Numbered from the stretch's first letter, positions 36,837 through 49,388 are shown. The stretch: DNA of 64,000 nucleotides from Andrena cerasifolii (GCF_050908995.1 NC_135126.1:3286001-3350000); one strand, 5' to 3'. Notes: a model not told the origin generated them from the letters alone. A program made the numbers and translations.

Positions 36837-37933
36837 GGATGGGGGCCTTCTGGGCAGGGGCCCAGGCAGCAACTGCTCATCAACACCCCGTTAAATCGGC
36901 CACTGTTTTTGAGTAGTGGAAGAATGATATCAACACGAAATTCGTTAGAGTCGCAAAGTAGTTATGTAGTTAGGGACGCTGCGTCTGACCATTGACGAAC
37001 CTTTTTTACTTGTCCCCGTTCGAAGACGCGGTCGGTAGCATTCATGTGCCGCTGCAATACTTTATGCACCGTTATTCAGAATCTAAGTTAGATACATAAT
37101 TAATACATAATTATAAAACAAGAACATCTAAAAACGTATCGACTCCTCTTAATACGTATACAACCGGAACTGGGTATACAAAGAATTATTTATTGCTTTT
37201 GAACGAGGCTCTGATATTCCTCCATTTCTCCCCCATTACGTGTATGCAGATCACACACGATCGTCCATAGATCTGAGCACCTGAAACGTCAGGCCGAAGT
37301 GTCGATCGTAAGACATTCCAGCGTGGTCTCACGGTGCGTGTCACGCAATGCGTGGGCATTCGCTGGTTCCGTGACTACACGGGCTTTACGACAGGGCTCG
37401 CAAGTACGTGTAAATTGGAATCCTCCTCTCGTTTCTTGTCGGGCTTCTCGGTTGGCAAAAAGCGGAAGATCCGGGCACCGGTTCGAAGAAATTCCCCGCG
37501 CCGGCGTGGCTGTGTTTGCGCGAGCTTCGCGTGTGTATAACGATCGCATTGTTTTTGCTGCGTACACGCATCGCGTCGCCGCGGGTACAAGTTTATCGTG
37601 CCTGAGGAAATTGATAATTGTGCTGGGCGATCGCATGATTCGCCTCGGTTCGTTCCCCCCTCGGAGCATCGAGCGTTCCCCGTAACCCGTTTAAATCCGC
37701 TCCTCGTTCATGGTAATTTTTACAAGCGTGCACGAGTATCCGTAATAACGCTTGAATAACAACATCTGACAGCGTTCGACTGTCCTCTGGTCACTCTCTG
37801 TATACACATCCGTCCACTCTAATGAAAGACTCCATCGAGTGAGCTCACTGCAGGCACGTAAGGGACAGATAGAAGGCGACAGTGTAAAAATCTCCACCAA
37901 TAATCAAGTGATACACCCTAGGCGCTGCTCTCC
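36837..37933. other. Unique sequence, nothing recognised
   Basis: Frames of about 126-128 codons lie antisense to one another at 37289-37685 and show no motif. No repeats stand out. Confidence 0.5.
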
Positions 37934-38656
37934 TTAAGGGGGGATTCTCGTCTAACAGCCCCAAAAGTAAATGATGTTTAAGAATTTTTTTTTAAAAAAC
38001 TGTTGGTCATATTGGATTAAACTCTTTTGGGATATAAGGAGGCATCTTTAAACTTGCAGAAAATATTTTTTTTTATGTCGATCCTTCTTAGTATTTATTA
38101 ATTATTGTGGGATCTTGTCCACCTCTTCGACGATGTAACTCCTGCTGTCGGGATGTGTAGCACTTATCACAGTCATCTGATTGTAAAAAAGAGAGAAGTT
38201 TCTTGAAGTTAGATAGTTTACGCTGGGATTGGTCCTCTTTAAAGAAAAAAAATGAAAAATTGAAAGAGTTATAGCGTTAGAAAGAAAAAGTAAGTTTTTT
38301 CTTTAGACAAATCTTTCATATTATTCTTTATATCGACGAAAAAAGTATTATATATAAAAATTAAAAGTTTAGGTCCAGTCCCAGCGTAAACTTTAAGAAA
38401 AAGTTTTTTCTGTTTAAAATCAGATGACTATTGCAGGTGCTATACCTGACGCCAATATCGTCGAAGAGGTTAACACGATTCTACAATTACTTATTATTAA
38501 TTAATAACTAATAAGAAGGATCGGCATAAACAAAAAATTCTACGAGTTTAAAGTTGTCTCCTCATATCCCAAAAGAGTTTAATGCAATATCAGCAATAGT
38601 TTTTGAAAAATAAAATCATAAATTTCGGGGGCTGTTACACGAGAATCCCCCTTTAA
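37934..38656. mobile_element. TTAA-bounded long palindrome (37.9 kb copy)
   Basis: TTAA at 37934-37937 and 38653-38656 bound 715 bp. The left end GGGGGGATTCTCGTCTAACA pairs with the right end, which reads TGTTACACGAGAATCCCCC before the final T and TTAA. Inverted blocks recur inward, for example ATATTGGATTAAACTCTTTT and its mirror AAAAGAGTTTAATGCAATAT, and AGATGACT/ATCATCTGA-type pairs. No coding capacity. Its right TTAA touches the next element. Confidence 0.83.
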
Positions 38657-39009
38657 GGGGTCGTCCTTAAATTACTTATGGCTTTTTTTAGGATGTCGCG
38701 AATTTCTTACGTTTTCTTACAAGAAGGGGAGAGTGAGTCAGGTAGCGTTTTACGTAATATTTTATCAACCTAATTTTCAATATGAGTAGCCTAAAAAACG
38801 CCGTTTCATCGCACACACCAAACCGAGTTACATGAATTAAATAAATCTTTAAAAGAATCTTTGAATAACTGAAAAAAGCAATGTATAAAATACGACGTAA
38901 AGAAGGGAGGAGGGTGGTGGAATATAAAACCTTACGAATTCTTATACTTGGGTAGGGAGAGGGTAAGAAATCGCCAGAATTACCCTTACGTAATTTAAGA
39001 GCGGCCCCC
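38657..39009. mobile_element. Inverted-repeat MITE with GGGGTCGTCCTTAAATTAC ends
   Basis: The left end GGGGTCGTCCTTAAATTACT is mirrored at the right by TACGTAATTTAAGAGCGGCC followed by CCC. Similarity continues inward through GTCGCGAATTTCTTAC and its counterpart near 38965-38985. I recall ends of this kind (GTCGTCC..AAATTACGTAA) from other insect repeats but cannot name the superfamily. The element abuts the preceding palindrome with no spacer. A minus-strand frame of 190 codons spanning 38688-39260 crosses its right boundary and is not a gene. Confidence 0.68.
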
Positions 39010-42000
39010 AAGCGACCAGCGTGCAAAGGGCCTCGCTCGTGTCCTGGGAATCTCCGTCTGCATTGAATAACCGCGGATTCGCCGGTGTTATTGTTATCCT
39101 CCGGACCTGCGAGGCGAGGCAACAGCGGCTGCCCATTTCTCCCTGGCTGTGGGAAGGCTTCTCCGGGGCCGAGAAGCAGGGAAGAAGCGGCTATCTCGCT
39201 TGTATATCGACGAGCGCGAAAAACCGCCGGTCGGCTTGGCGAATCGCGCCCACCCCCCACACCGCCGCTTCCCTCTCCCTTATTTACGATCCCGCTGGAA
39301 GCGGGGCTTCGCGTAAAAATAGCTGTAAATTAGGCGGCGTGACGTTTACGTTGCGGTCGGGTTTTGCGTATGCACTGGCCGTTGCGCGGCGCGTCTGCGG
39401 CCGGTTGCGTCGACATGCTCCGCAAACAGACACGCCTCGCCTTTGTCGAGATGGACCGGGAGGACATTCCTGGACCGCGGAGCCGCGACAATGTTGCCTT
39501 GGGGACGCTAAAAATGCGCGAAGAGCAAAACCGACGCGGGGAGGAACCGCGGGACCACTAAATATTTGTTCCGCAGCGCGGTGTGTGCGCAGGGGGGCTT
39601 TGATTGTTTTTGAAACGTTTCGAGGAGAGTTGCGAGCGAAGACGGGTTTAACGATCGTGAACGCAACCCGAGGCGGCTCGCCGAGTCTACGCGAATGTTG
39701 TGCCAGTATTTGTTTGAACTGCGCATCCACTCGGGGTAGAATCGTAATTTTCCGGCGTAACGGACGGGGGTTGCAATTGGAGCGGGCGAGATATCGAAAG
39801 TCTGGTACACCGGTTTAACATCGAAAGGAATACGGAGTGGTTGAGGTTTGAAGTTTGAAACTGAGGGGGGAATTTGCAGCTTGAGATTGACGGAAGATTG
39901 AGCTTCGAGAAGTTCAGCGAGGGGGTGATGATCGAATTAGACTTCACGTGGATTCCAACCCGGAAATAGAAAGTGCCTTGGGATTAACGAAAGCTGAGAT
40001 ATCTAGCAGGTCTATTTACTCGGGGCGAGCGCGTATTATGCGGTCGCAGGACAATTTTGAAGGATAAAGGATGCGATTGTCGGAAGGGGAGGTCCTCGAC
40101 GTAGCAGAAGGGTAACGATCGAGGCTAACGAGATTGATTCTACGGGCGTAACAAACGTTGCTGGAATCGAGAGACCCTCGCCGGGGTCGAAAGGGCCAGG
40201 ACAGGTCGAGCGTGACGACCGTTGGGTCCTCCAAAGATCGGATAATAATTCCCGACCAGACTCAACGTCGATCCAATCTTGACGAGGCGGAAGTCCACGG
40301 GCCTGGTCCCGCTGATCCGGAACACGCTCGTTGTACACGTACACCCGCTGGTCTGTGTGCACGCGGGTTCAGTGCTGCGGCAAATGACGAGCTGACAGTA
40401 TATTCGGGAGGAAGAACCGATCGAGAGGAAGAAGAGGAGGCGCCGAAGGAGAACGCTGCGGAGTCGTGGAACGAAAAAAAAAAAAAGAAGCAAGAGGGAA
40501 GGGAAGAACGAGAAGCCGGAGAGGACGGAAGGGCGAAAAGGGGAAGTTCGAAGGGGAGGAAGAGAGAGGAAGGCGAGGGATAGGAAGAGACCGAGGGGCC
40601 GTTTGTACGTCTAGACGTAGGTCCGTATTCGCTCTACCGTGAATCGAATAAATGGTCTCAGCCCTCCTCGTCCGATGTCGTCTCCTCCTCGACTTTCCGC
40701 CACGGCAATAGCTTTCCGTCGCCGCGATGCGATTAACCTTGAGGACTTCCTATGCCCCACCCACCCTCTCGGCTTTCGTTATGGGCACGCTCGAGTTACG
40801 TGGACTACCTTCTCGATCTTGTTCCTGGCCGTCGAGGGCCGTCAATGGGCGCATTCGCGCGGTTTGAGCCCCCTTCTTGCATTACGACGCTTTGATCGAA
40901 TCGCGAACCTCTCGTCGACAGATTCGCCCTCGCTGTAACGCCTCCCCGATTTCTTGCGTTTCAACACCAGCCTGCCGATCCGACGCGTACGATTTACCTC
41001 CGAGAATCCACCGTTCCAGTTCCCGTCGGATTTATAAGGAACGGAACATAAGTTACCCAAGTCTGTGACGAGTTCTTCCAAGTTTCTATCATGCTGCACC
41101 ACTTACCTAGTTTCTACAACTTGGTCAGAAGCTACGTACCTATACGGCGACACGATGCGCGCGCAAGAATCCCGATAATGCCCGCGGGGATAAATCTTTC
41201 GGTCGCGTATGCACCTTCCCGCCGGCCGGCTCGCGTTGGATACGGTTGCGGACAAGTCGATTACCATATCTCGAATTTCTCCGGGCCCCCGAAAGGGGGC
41301 CACGAGGGCGCGTATCGACGACGCGCGATCGCCCGGCAGTAGGCAGAGCACGGGCACGATAAATTAATTAATAATGCCGGTGGCCGATAACGTCTTAATT
41401 GCCGCGATCCCTCGCGCAACGTCGTCGCCGGAAGGGCGGGGTACTTACGGCGCTACGCAGACCGCGTTTAATTAAATTAGCAATTAAAATGCCGGCTCGC
41501 CGGTCACCGTTCCGTTCGCCGAATCGTTTCGGGGTGGAAGGGAAATCGTATCGGCGGGACATACGTCGCGCAAATACCGATCGCGGCCCGACGTCGTTCG
41601 GTTTTAATCCGCGCACGGGCCGATTCGATTTGCACGACGAAACGAGAAACGGGCGAAGGGAGGGGGTTGGTGGTGAGCGGAGGATCGCGAATGCACGCGG
41701 TTGCTGCCGGTTATCGCTTATCAATCCGACGATTTGCGATGAACGCGGCTTTCTCTGCCTGTCCCTTCCATCGACAGCGGGCTTTCGCTGCCCGTTCGAT
41801 TATTGTGATCGCCGGTGACGAGGGTCTCCCTGGATTCCCCGATTCCGTCACACTGTCTTCGGGGATGGCCTTGGGTGTTACTATGTGGGGCGCCCTCGAA
41901 GCTGACGATGTCACTGGGTTCCTTTCAAGTAAAGATTAATCGTTCGGGGGGAATGATTATAACTCTCGAGAACCTATGATTGTATAATAGTGAGGGAGTT

Positions 42001-42038
42001 AAAGGAAAATATAATATAACTTTAACACCACACTCTCT
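39010..42038. other. Unique CpG-rich stretch, no gene recognised
   Basis: The longest frame (39021-39818, 265 codons) is rich in Arg, Cys and Ala, has antisense frames over the same bases and no recognisable domain. A purine-rich tract at about 40405-40600 gives a Glu/Lys/Arg-rich frame that is likewise compositional. A small GC hairpin with GAAA loop lies at 41284-41301. Confidence 0.55.
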
Positions 42039-42504
42039 TTAACCCTTAACTGGTATGTTGGGGTCGCTCAAGACCCCAGGCACGCAAAGTTCGCTGCAAA
42101 ATTTTTGCTTGTCTAAGCTTGTAAACTGTTTTTCTAGTTAATTTTATAATAATAGTTTAACTTTCTAGGTTTCTATTATTTTACACATTACCTAAGAACA
42201 AAATATTCATAGAGGTTGATTCAGGGTCGACTTTACAAATTTCTGTGTCCTTTTTTATTTGGGGTCGTGGCGGACCCCAAATAAAAAAGGACACAGAAAT
42301 TTCTAAAGTCGACATTAGATCAACCTCTATGAATACCTATTTTGTTCGTAGGTAATGTATAAAATAATAGATACGTAGAAAGTTAAACTATTATGATCAA
42401 ATTAATTAGAAATTCAGTTTACAAACTAAGACAACCAAATATTTTGCAGCGAACCTTGCGTGCTTGGGGTCATGACTGACCCCAGGATACCAGTTAAGGG
42501 TTAA
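42039..42504. mobile_element. TTAA-bounded foldback element with GGGGTC motifs
   Basis: TTAA at 42039-42042 and 42501-42504 bound 458 bp with ends CCCTTAACTGGTATGTTGGG and the mirror ending ATACCAGTTAAGGG. The whole element folds on itself. At its centre, 42237-42266 and 42273-42302 form a perfect 30-bp stem with a 6-base loop. GGGGTC...GACCCC pairs occur both at the ends and in the centre. No coding capacity. TTAA target use suggests a piggyBac-type MITE; the right boundary is slightly ambiguous because further GGGTTAA repeats follow. Confidence 0.85.
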
Positions 42505-44800
42505 GGGTTAATATAAAAACGAAGATGTACGTGAAATACACAATCTAAGGAATCGTAAAATCACAGATAGACACGACGCGAGACGTTACCTCTAAGGGCA
42601 GGTAAAAGTCAGAGGGTGAATGAGAGCGCGCTTCACCTCTGGATGCTTTTTATACAACCCTCTCAGAGGGACGCGTCCCTCAAGCGACGCCGAAAACGCG
42701 CGGCAAATTTCGGCGCGAAAAGCGCGTCCCCGCGCTGGAAAAAACCCCGACCTGGGCGAGCCTGGCTGCCAGATGCATACGTGGCCTAGCATACGAAAAG
42801 TCGCGTCTCCAATATGGAGGCGAAGTAGTGAACAAACCGCTACAATAGAACTGTCAGTGCAAAGGAGATTGCTTTTGACCACGACGAGAAAGATTCCCAT
42901 TCAAGTTTCCTAGATTTCTTTCTAGTTGAATATTTCATTAACCCCCTTGCCGGTGATCAAGGCCTGCGCAATGGTAAATGGTATAGGGGTTGATTCACTT
43001 CAAAAAGAGCGACGAAAAAGGAGTCCTAAAGAAGAACAGAGAAGCGTTTGACCGGTCGTTTTTGGAGTTCCTTGTGCGGTGCAGGGAACATCGATCGTAA
43101 TTTGATCGTCGCGTCACAAGGCGGGTTATAAAGACGCAAAACCGTTGCGGATTGGAGCGGGCCGACTGAACCCGCCCGATGGACAATAGCAACGGCCACT
43201 GGCTCGATAATTAAACTGCGGTCTTTCGTACTTACGAGTGGTAACAGAATCACGTTAATTCAGCCGTTTCCCTGCACACACGGCTCCCACTAAAGATATT
43301 CAAATTACACGTCAATTTTAACCATACTCCCGCGGGGACACGGTCGACAAACCCGTGGCCGCTCTCGACAAACTCGCGGCATTATTGACTAAACTAAAAC
43401 TGATCCCCGTAGACAGCTGTCTGTGCACAGGCGCAACAAACGGATTCAATTCAACGATAATCTAGTGAACGATCAAAAGGGGTGGACAGTTTGATAGAGT
43501 AACGCAAGGCTGTTCCTGAATTTTACCTGATTAACAAGGCTTAAACGTCACTCGATTTACAAACCCGAAATTTCACGTCCCCATCGTACGAGGGAATATT
43601 CCGCTGCCTCGAGACATCTGTGCTACAAATTCGGGGCCCACAAACCGTTCGTTCCCAAGGCAAAAATCTCACAGCAAAGTAACGTTCGCGAGGCGGTTGT
43701 TTCGCTGCGCGAGGCGGGAGTCAAGAGTGATTCGTGTCCCGCTTATTGTGTACACGGGCGAATTAACGGGGGATTCCGTCACTTGCCACGAGTGCAAAAG
43801 CTCGCGTCAGTTTAATTATCGGGCGAAGGGAGCCGCTATTGTTCGCCGTCGGAGTTCGCGGCCGGTTTCGCGCGTTTAAATCCCGTTCCAATGATTTCAA
43901 TGGCCACGGGCCCGCCCACCCGCGGCACGTTCAATGGCATTTCGCCGCGCGAAAACCGTCGCCCTGACGTTTGTCCACGCCGATTTGTCCGTCCGGCGAT
44001 TTTTGATTCCTCTAATTAATCCGTTGTCCCCGATAATTGCGTTTTTGTTCCATTTATTCTTTGTCCGCGGACCGGTTTAGATTGCGCCCGCGTGCCAGCG
44101 CGCGAATTCGATTCGCCCCCCCGTAGCTTCGCACGGGACAATGGCTCGTCATCGGCTGGCGATCGCTTCGCGCGTTATCGCGAACCGCAAACACTGACCA
44201 GCGCTAACTATTGCCAGGGCGACAATAAACCCGCGAGCCTGCCCGTCGATAATAACGGAGCAAACATCGGGGCCGATTTTTCTGGCTCGTCTTCCGTTAC
44301 GCCGTGCCACGGGGATGATAAACGGTTGACGTAACGGCTCGGGACGGAGGCGAGAAAAATGACGCGCCGGCTGGAGCGTTGCGCAAAGACTCGGTTCAAC
44401 GAAACGATAAGCATACGTCGGATACGCTGTTCTTGGAATGGAAATAGACGTTAAAGTAAATTGCTTTCTTGTCGCTGTGACGAGGTGTCGAAATTTTGCG
44501 GGCACTTACTTTGCGTCGGGTCGAATACTTGGAAGCGTTCATTATCAGGGAATGTGGGCGCAGGGGTGATTAAAGGGGAGGCATACTATGGTCTGTTTTT
44601 TATCTGCCTTGTTTTCTAATTGTTTGCTATTTTGTCTGTAATGGGGATGCTTCTGTGAATAGTCGAGTTCGATTTTTATATATTTTTATGGAGTATTCAG
44701 GATCATACACATGAATCCGAAAATTCTTAAGATTTTTAGAGATTGGGATTTTATAGTGGAGATTAAGATGTTTGCATGTTGTATAACAGATTAGCAGAAT
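42505..44800. other. Unique CpG-rich stretch, nothing recognised
   Basis: Short frames overlap on both strands (42592-42913, 44092-44505) with no motif. No repeat ends were recognised. Confidence 0.5.
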
Positions 44801-45749
44801 TTTGTGGGGAATACTTGTGTGACTGCCCGTTTCTCAACGTCATCTTCAGGAATTTATTTAACAATAACTATAAGTTTATACTGTCTAGCGTTTTACCTGC
44901 ATATTAAGGTATGTCTGAAGTAATACACCGAATTTTTTTGAACTTTTTCATCGCACGTATACATTATAGATATAGGCGGTGGCGCAAACTTTTTCAATAA
45001 AATTCTTTTCCCACGGGCGTCGGTGTGGGAACTGTTCTACTCATCCAAAATGAGAAAACTAAGGTTTATTTTCTTTATTATGTTTGTCGCTATTGTTGGA
45101 ACCACAGAGGCTCCCTAAAAGAAAATTTGCAGAATGACAGAATTTGGAAAAAAATAGTTCGATTTTTGCTGATAAATTTAACTGTTTTCGTTCTGTAGAA
45201 TTAATTTTATACAAGATAGGAACTCGTCCGAGGTTCCAACCATAGCGACAAACATAATAAAGAAAATGAACCTTAGTTTTTCCATTTTCGATGACTAGAA
45301 CAGTTCCCACACGAACGTCCGTCAGAAAAGAATTTTTTTGAGGAAGCTTGCGCCACCGACTATATCTACAGTGGCTCGCATTAATATTCGGACACTTTTT
45401 AAAATCGACCTTTACTATTCTTTTCGCTATTCCAACCAAATACATTTTTTTTTTTCAAAACGACGAAACGCGTCAGTTAGCAAACTAATCCTTCTAGCTT
45501 CTCAAAAAAACTCAAGTTGCTTGGACCAATTCTAAAAAAGTTATGCGATTTTAAAATGTGTCCGAATATTAATGCGATTCACTGTATGTATATATGCGAT
45601 AGAAAAGTTCAAACAAATTCTCAGTATTATTTCAAACATACCTTAATATGCTGGCAAAACGACAGATAGTATTGACTTATAATTTTTGTTAAATAAATTC
45701 CCGCCGATGGCGTTGAAAAACGGGCAGTTACACTAGAGTACCCCTTTAA
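44801..45749. mobile_element. TTAA-type long palindrome (44.8 kb copy) with nested mariner-type element
   Basis: The right boundary is TTAA at 45746-45749 with end AGGGGTACTCTAGTGTAACT when read inward. The left end, GGGGAATACTTGTGTGACTG, matches it but its TTAA has decayed to TTTG (44801-44804). The arms share ACTGCCCGTTT, GGAATTTATTTAACAA and CATATTAAGGTATGT, then continue through GCGGTGGCGCAA and the block around TTATTTTCTTTATTATGTTT. A 216-bp mariner-type element interrupts the right arm. No coding capacity. Confidence 0.78.
45369..45584. mobile_element. Tc1/mariner-type element, internally deleted copy
   Basis: The ends are CAGTGGCTCGCATTAATATT and the complement of CAGTGAATCGCATTAATATT, flanked by TA at 45367-45368 and 45585-45586. 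After about 37 bp of left end it jumps straight into sequence that in the longer copy (47521-48180) belongs to the right arm, from ACCTTTACTATTC to the end. It is therefore a deletion derivative of the same family. The opposite arm of the host palindrome (around 44964) shows the uninterrupted site. Confidence 0.87.
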
Positions 45750-47218
45750 CTACTTATGCAGTCAGATCGCTCGAAAATGAAGTATTTTTTGCGAATTAAT
45801 TACAAGGAGATGAATGCAAATTGCGACTAGTACTTTTGGGTAATGTTTGTTAATACTATAAACAGTAAAAAAAAATTATTTTAATAATATATACATATTA
45901 TGACACCGCTACATTTGCGTGATATATATAGGTGTTTTTTTCTGGAGCCGCTGTAATTTTGCAGTGATTCTGGCCGTAAGAAATTGAACTGTGAAATATC
46001 CTCTGAAATTGATACTTTGCCGTGGCCCCCATTCTGCCCTGAACGTATTAAAAAGGAAAACAAATCAAAATTATAAGTATAGCGATTGTGAAACGGCAAA
46101 TTTTAAAGAAATGTGATTTTTCGCCAGGGAGAAGAGCCATTTCATTTTTTTCGTTGTCAAAATAGGATTTTTCACAGATTTATGCTTAAATTCAGGTCGT
46201 AACTGGATATGTTTCACATATGTGAATTATTTTTTCCAATCCATTTGTACCTCCGCCTCTTCGCAATCACTGCAAAACGAAGAGGAAATATGATTCCGAG
46301 AAAAACGCGTTTAAAGTTTGGAAAGAGGAATTAGTCTACCTGCGTGCACGTAGAAACGGTTTATGACGCGCTCGACCTTTCCGGCTGTAAAATCCTTAAT
46401 ATTGCGAATTTTGACATAAACCAAACGGCATTTTACTCGGGAAGGGTGGTACTTTCGAAAAAGGCAACAGAAGAAATCGAGTTTCTGACTGCCTAGTCCT
46501 CTTAAGGGTAAATGAAAGTAGTCAATGGCAAGGCGCAGTTGTGTTTACAAGTTGAACGTACCTTTGTCGACCGGGGCATTGAACCCGAGCTATCACTCCC
46601 TACCACTCAAGCTTCTGTGTTTTGAATTCCGAGGCACCACCGATGTCCTTCGACGGGGCTACGGGAAATCAGTCATTGGCATTGCTGCCGTGTTATCGCA
46701 AGGACGCCTCCCCGAGCGCGGGTATTTCTCAATACCAGAGGCATTTATTTCGTGGCAGAAGTTGCATTTTCATATTCATTACGCGATACGTAAAGTAGAT
46801 TCGATTTCGTTAACGACGTTCAACACGCGATTAAAATTCAAGAAATTAACGACTGCATGAATTGAATAAATTATTATCGGCAACGCGTGTGTAACCAAGT
46901 TTCGCGTGTGTGAGTGCACCTGGAGTTTGATATTCAACCCGCATGCCCTGCACGAGTTTTGTGTCGGATTTGAAGCCTTCAATTCTCTACATCCCGCAAA
47001 CGAAGCTGTAGATTGCAGAATGAGATACTTCTCCCTTCCTTTTGGCATCAGGATGTTTCATTTTTGGTTGCTTCCTTGTAAGTTTTTGAACCTTTAACCT
47101 TTTTAGTGTTTTACCTTTTATAGATATAAAAATGACAATTATGCCTTAAGATAGTACGTTTCTTGGTCTATCATTTGAGCCCAGATTCAGTCTTACGTTT
47201 TACGCAGTGACTGCCGTT
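45750..47218. other. AT-rich to mixed sequence, no gene recognised
   Basis: Short frames only (46525-46860 and 46779-47048 overlap). A 13-bp inverted pair TTTTGCAGTGATT occurs near 45956 and 46267 but without matching flanks, so I do not call an element. Confidence 0.45.
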
Positions 47219-47520
47219 GTTACTTTTGTCCTGCAGGGGTAGGACGAAAGTAACATACGGTGGGGGCGAAAGTAACATTAATTATTTTGAGGAGCATTAA
47301 GTAAAACACTTCTTCCAACGCAAAATAGGATTTTTTATTATAAAAGAACGATAGAAAAAACATTTAAATACACATATTTTAAGTAACGATACAAACAAAT
47401 AAATTTTAAATAACGAAAGGTAGAAAGCATAACCAGCTTCGGACATTTCTTTGGTATTGTGTATTTAGTTGAATGATAGGTAGTAAATTTTTCCTACTCC
47501 GAATTAAAATTATGTACATA

Positions 47521-48180
47521 CAGTGGCTAGCATTAATATTCGGACAGTTTTTAAAATCACATAACTTTTTTAGAATTGGTCCAAACAGCTTGAGTTTTTT
47601 TGAGAAGCTAGAAGGATTAGTTTGCTAACTGACGCGTTTCGTCGTTTTGAAAAATAAAATGTATTTGGTTGGAATAGCGAAAAGAATAGTAAAGGTCGAT
47701 TTTAAAACTTTATTTTTGTGAGCTTGTAATGAAAATTAAAAGAAAAAACGTTTGTAGATTGCAGTAAGTTGTATACGTGCCTAAAATTTCATCAAAATCG
47801 GTTAACGTTGCTCCGAGCTATAAAAATCGCGAAAATTCCCGAATTCAGCGATTCTCGACCTTATTCTGCGATCTTTAAACGTTTATAGCTCGGAGCAACG
47901 TTAACCGATTTTGATGAAATTTTAGGCACGTTTACAACTTACTGTAATCTACAAATGGGTTTTTTGAATTTTCATTACAAGCTCACAAAACAAAGATTAA
48001 AAATCGACCTTTACTATTCTTTTCGCTATTCCAACCAAATACATTTTTTTTTCAAAACGATGAAACGCGTCAGTTAGCAAACTAATCCTTCTAGCTTCTA
48101 AAAAAAACTCAAGTTGTTTGGACCAATTCTAAAAAAGTTATGCGATTTTAAAAAGCGTCCGAATATTAATGCGAGCCACA
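47521..48180. mobile_element. Tc1/mariner-type foldback element, longer copy
   Basis: The left end is CAGTGGCTAGCATTAATATT after TA at 47519-47520. The right end reads AATATTAATGCGAGCCAC followed by A and TA, so its last two bases are lost or changed. The two halves are inverted copies: AAGTTATGCGATTTTAAAA, GCTAGAAGGATTAGTTTGC, GGTTGGAATAGCG and GCTCGGAGCAACGTTAACCG all occur in both orientations. No transposase frame is present, so it is a long-inverted-repeat MITE. Confidence 0.85.
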
Positions 48181-48626
48181 TAGTGAAGATCACCCTTAGT
48201 GCAGTCTTTGTGGGACTAACCCTTAAAATCTAGACATTGAATCCACTTCTCTCTCGAACAGCTTTCACTGAAAGGGTCCAAACAAACCAGACATAGACAA
48301 TAATTATCATCTGAAGAATTACTATCCTGTATGCTATTTTGCTCGCCCAAATAACGTGTTACTTTCGTCCCCGTAGCGACGTGTTACATTTGTCCCCAGC
48401 CATGTTTTTCAGAATAGAAATGTTATACCATACAAACTATACAAGACTTGTTGAAATCAAGTACAGGAACTTCTAAAGACATTATCTAAGAACGCTCTAG
48501 CAAATAATTGGTTTAATATCCACAGTGTAACTATGAATATTAGCAAAAAAAAAACAAAATAGGAGAAACTAACCTGAATGGTCTAAATAACAATTTTAGC
48601 TTGCCCACAGTATACTAGCGTCACTC

Positions 48627-49388
48627 ACAAGGAAACATATCGAACCCGAAAATTCTGATTGTAATGAAACTCCGTACGATTGTAGAGCATGTCGGAGTAT
48701 GTAAGAAACGATTTTTTTCTGCGGAAAAACACTCTGAGGGGGTGAAATCAGCCCCCAAATTTTCAGCGATTTTTCGTTTTTCGAGTATAACTTTGTAACG
48801 GTGCGAGGTAGAAGAAAACCGTAAATGGACAAAATGTTCAGTGTATGATGCCGTATAACGCGCTGCAAAAGAAATGTTTGTACATCCAACAATTTATAAA
48901 TAAATTAAAATTTTCGTTACTTTACATATAATTTCTAACCGCGAGGGTTGGGGACGATCTTTTTCCGTGTAGAAGTTATAATTCGCAATGGTTTACTAAA
49001 CTGTAAAAGGAACAAATTTTGGTTCATTTGTTTATTTGTTTACAAAAATTTTTCGCCTTTGTCCATATTACTACCATCTGCCACTTGACAATCGAGGATT
49101 TTTTTTTATTTATAAATTGTTGGACGCACAAAAATTTCTTTTGAAGCGCGTTATACTGCATCAAACACTGAACATTTAGTCCATTTACGGTTTTCTTCTA
49201 CCTCGCACCGTTACAAAGTTATACTCGAAGAACGAAAAATCGCTGAAAATTTGGGGGCTGATTTCCCCCCCCCCCCTCAGAGTGTTTTTCCCCATAAAAA
49301 AAATCGTTTCTTACATACTCCGACATGCTCTACAACCGTAGGAAGTTTCATTACAATCAGAATTTTTGAGTTCGATATGTTTCCTTGT
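48627..49388. mobile_element. Long palindromic element (48.6 kb), class unknown
   Basis: ACAAGGAAACATATCGAAC at 48627 is mirrored by GTTCGATATGTTTCCTTGT ending at 49388. Inverted arms of about 290 bp share CATGTCGGAGTATGTAAGAA, GGTGCGAGGTAGAAGAAAAC and CCGTAAATGGAC. The right arm has a C run (49265-49276) where the left arm has only GGGGG. The centre, about 170 bp, is unpaired. No target duplication could be fixed and nothing is encoded. Confidence 0.75.

Noticed and set aside
39021..39818. 265-codon plus-strand frame
   Set aside because: Composition is Arg/Cys/Ala rich, antisense frames of similar length cover the same bases, and no domain is recognisable. Chance frame in GC-rich DNA.
40158..40583. 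Frame with a Glu/Lys/Arg-rich tail resembling a charged linker
   Set aside because: The charged tail is simply the translation of a purine-rich tract; the upstream part has no motif.
41095..41110. Minus-strand AG-GTAAGT donor-like sequence, with others near 43236, 44508 and 24031
   Set aside because: Isolated donor matches are expected by chance and none borders a recognisable coding segment.
45956..46280. Inverted TTTTGCAGTGATT pair as a possible hAT
   Set aside because: Similarity stops after 13 bp, and the flanks are inverted rather than direct repeats.
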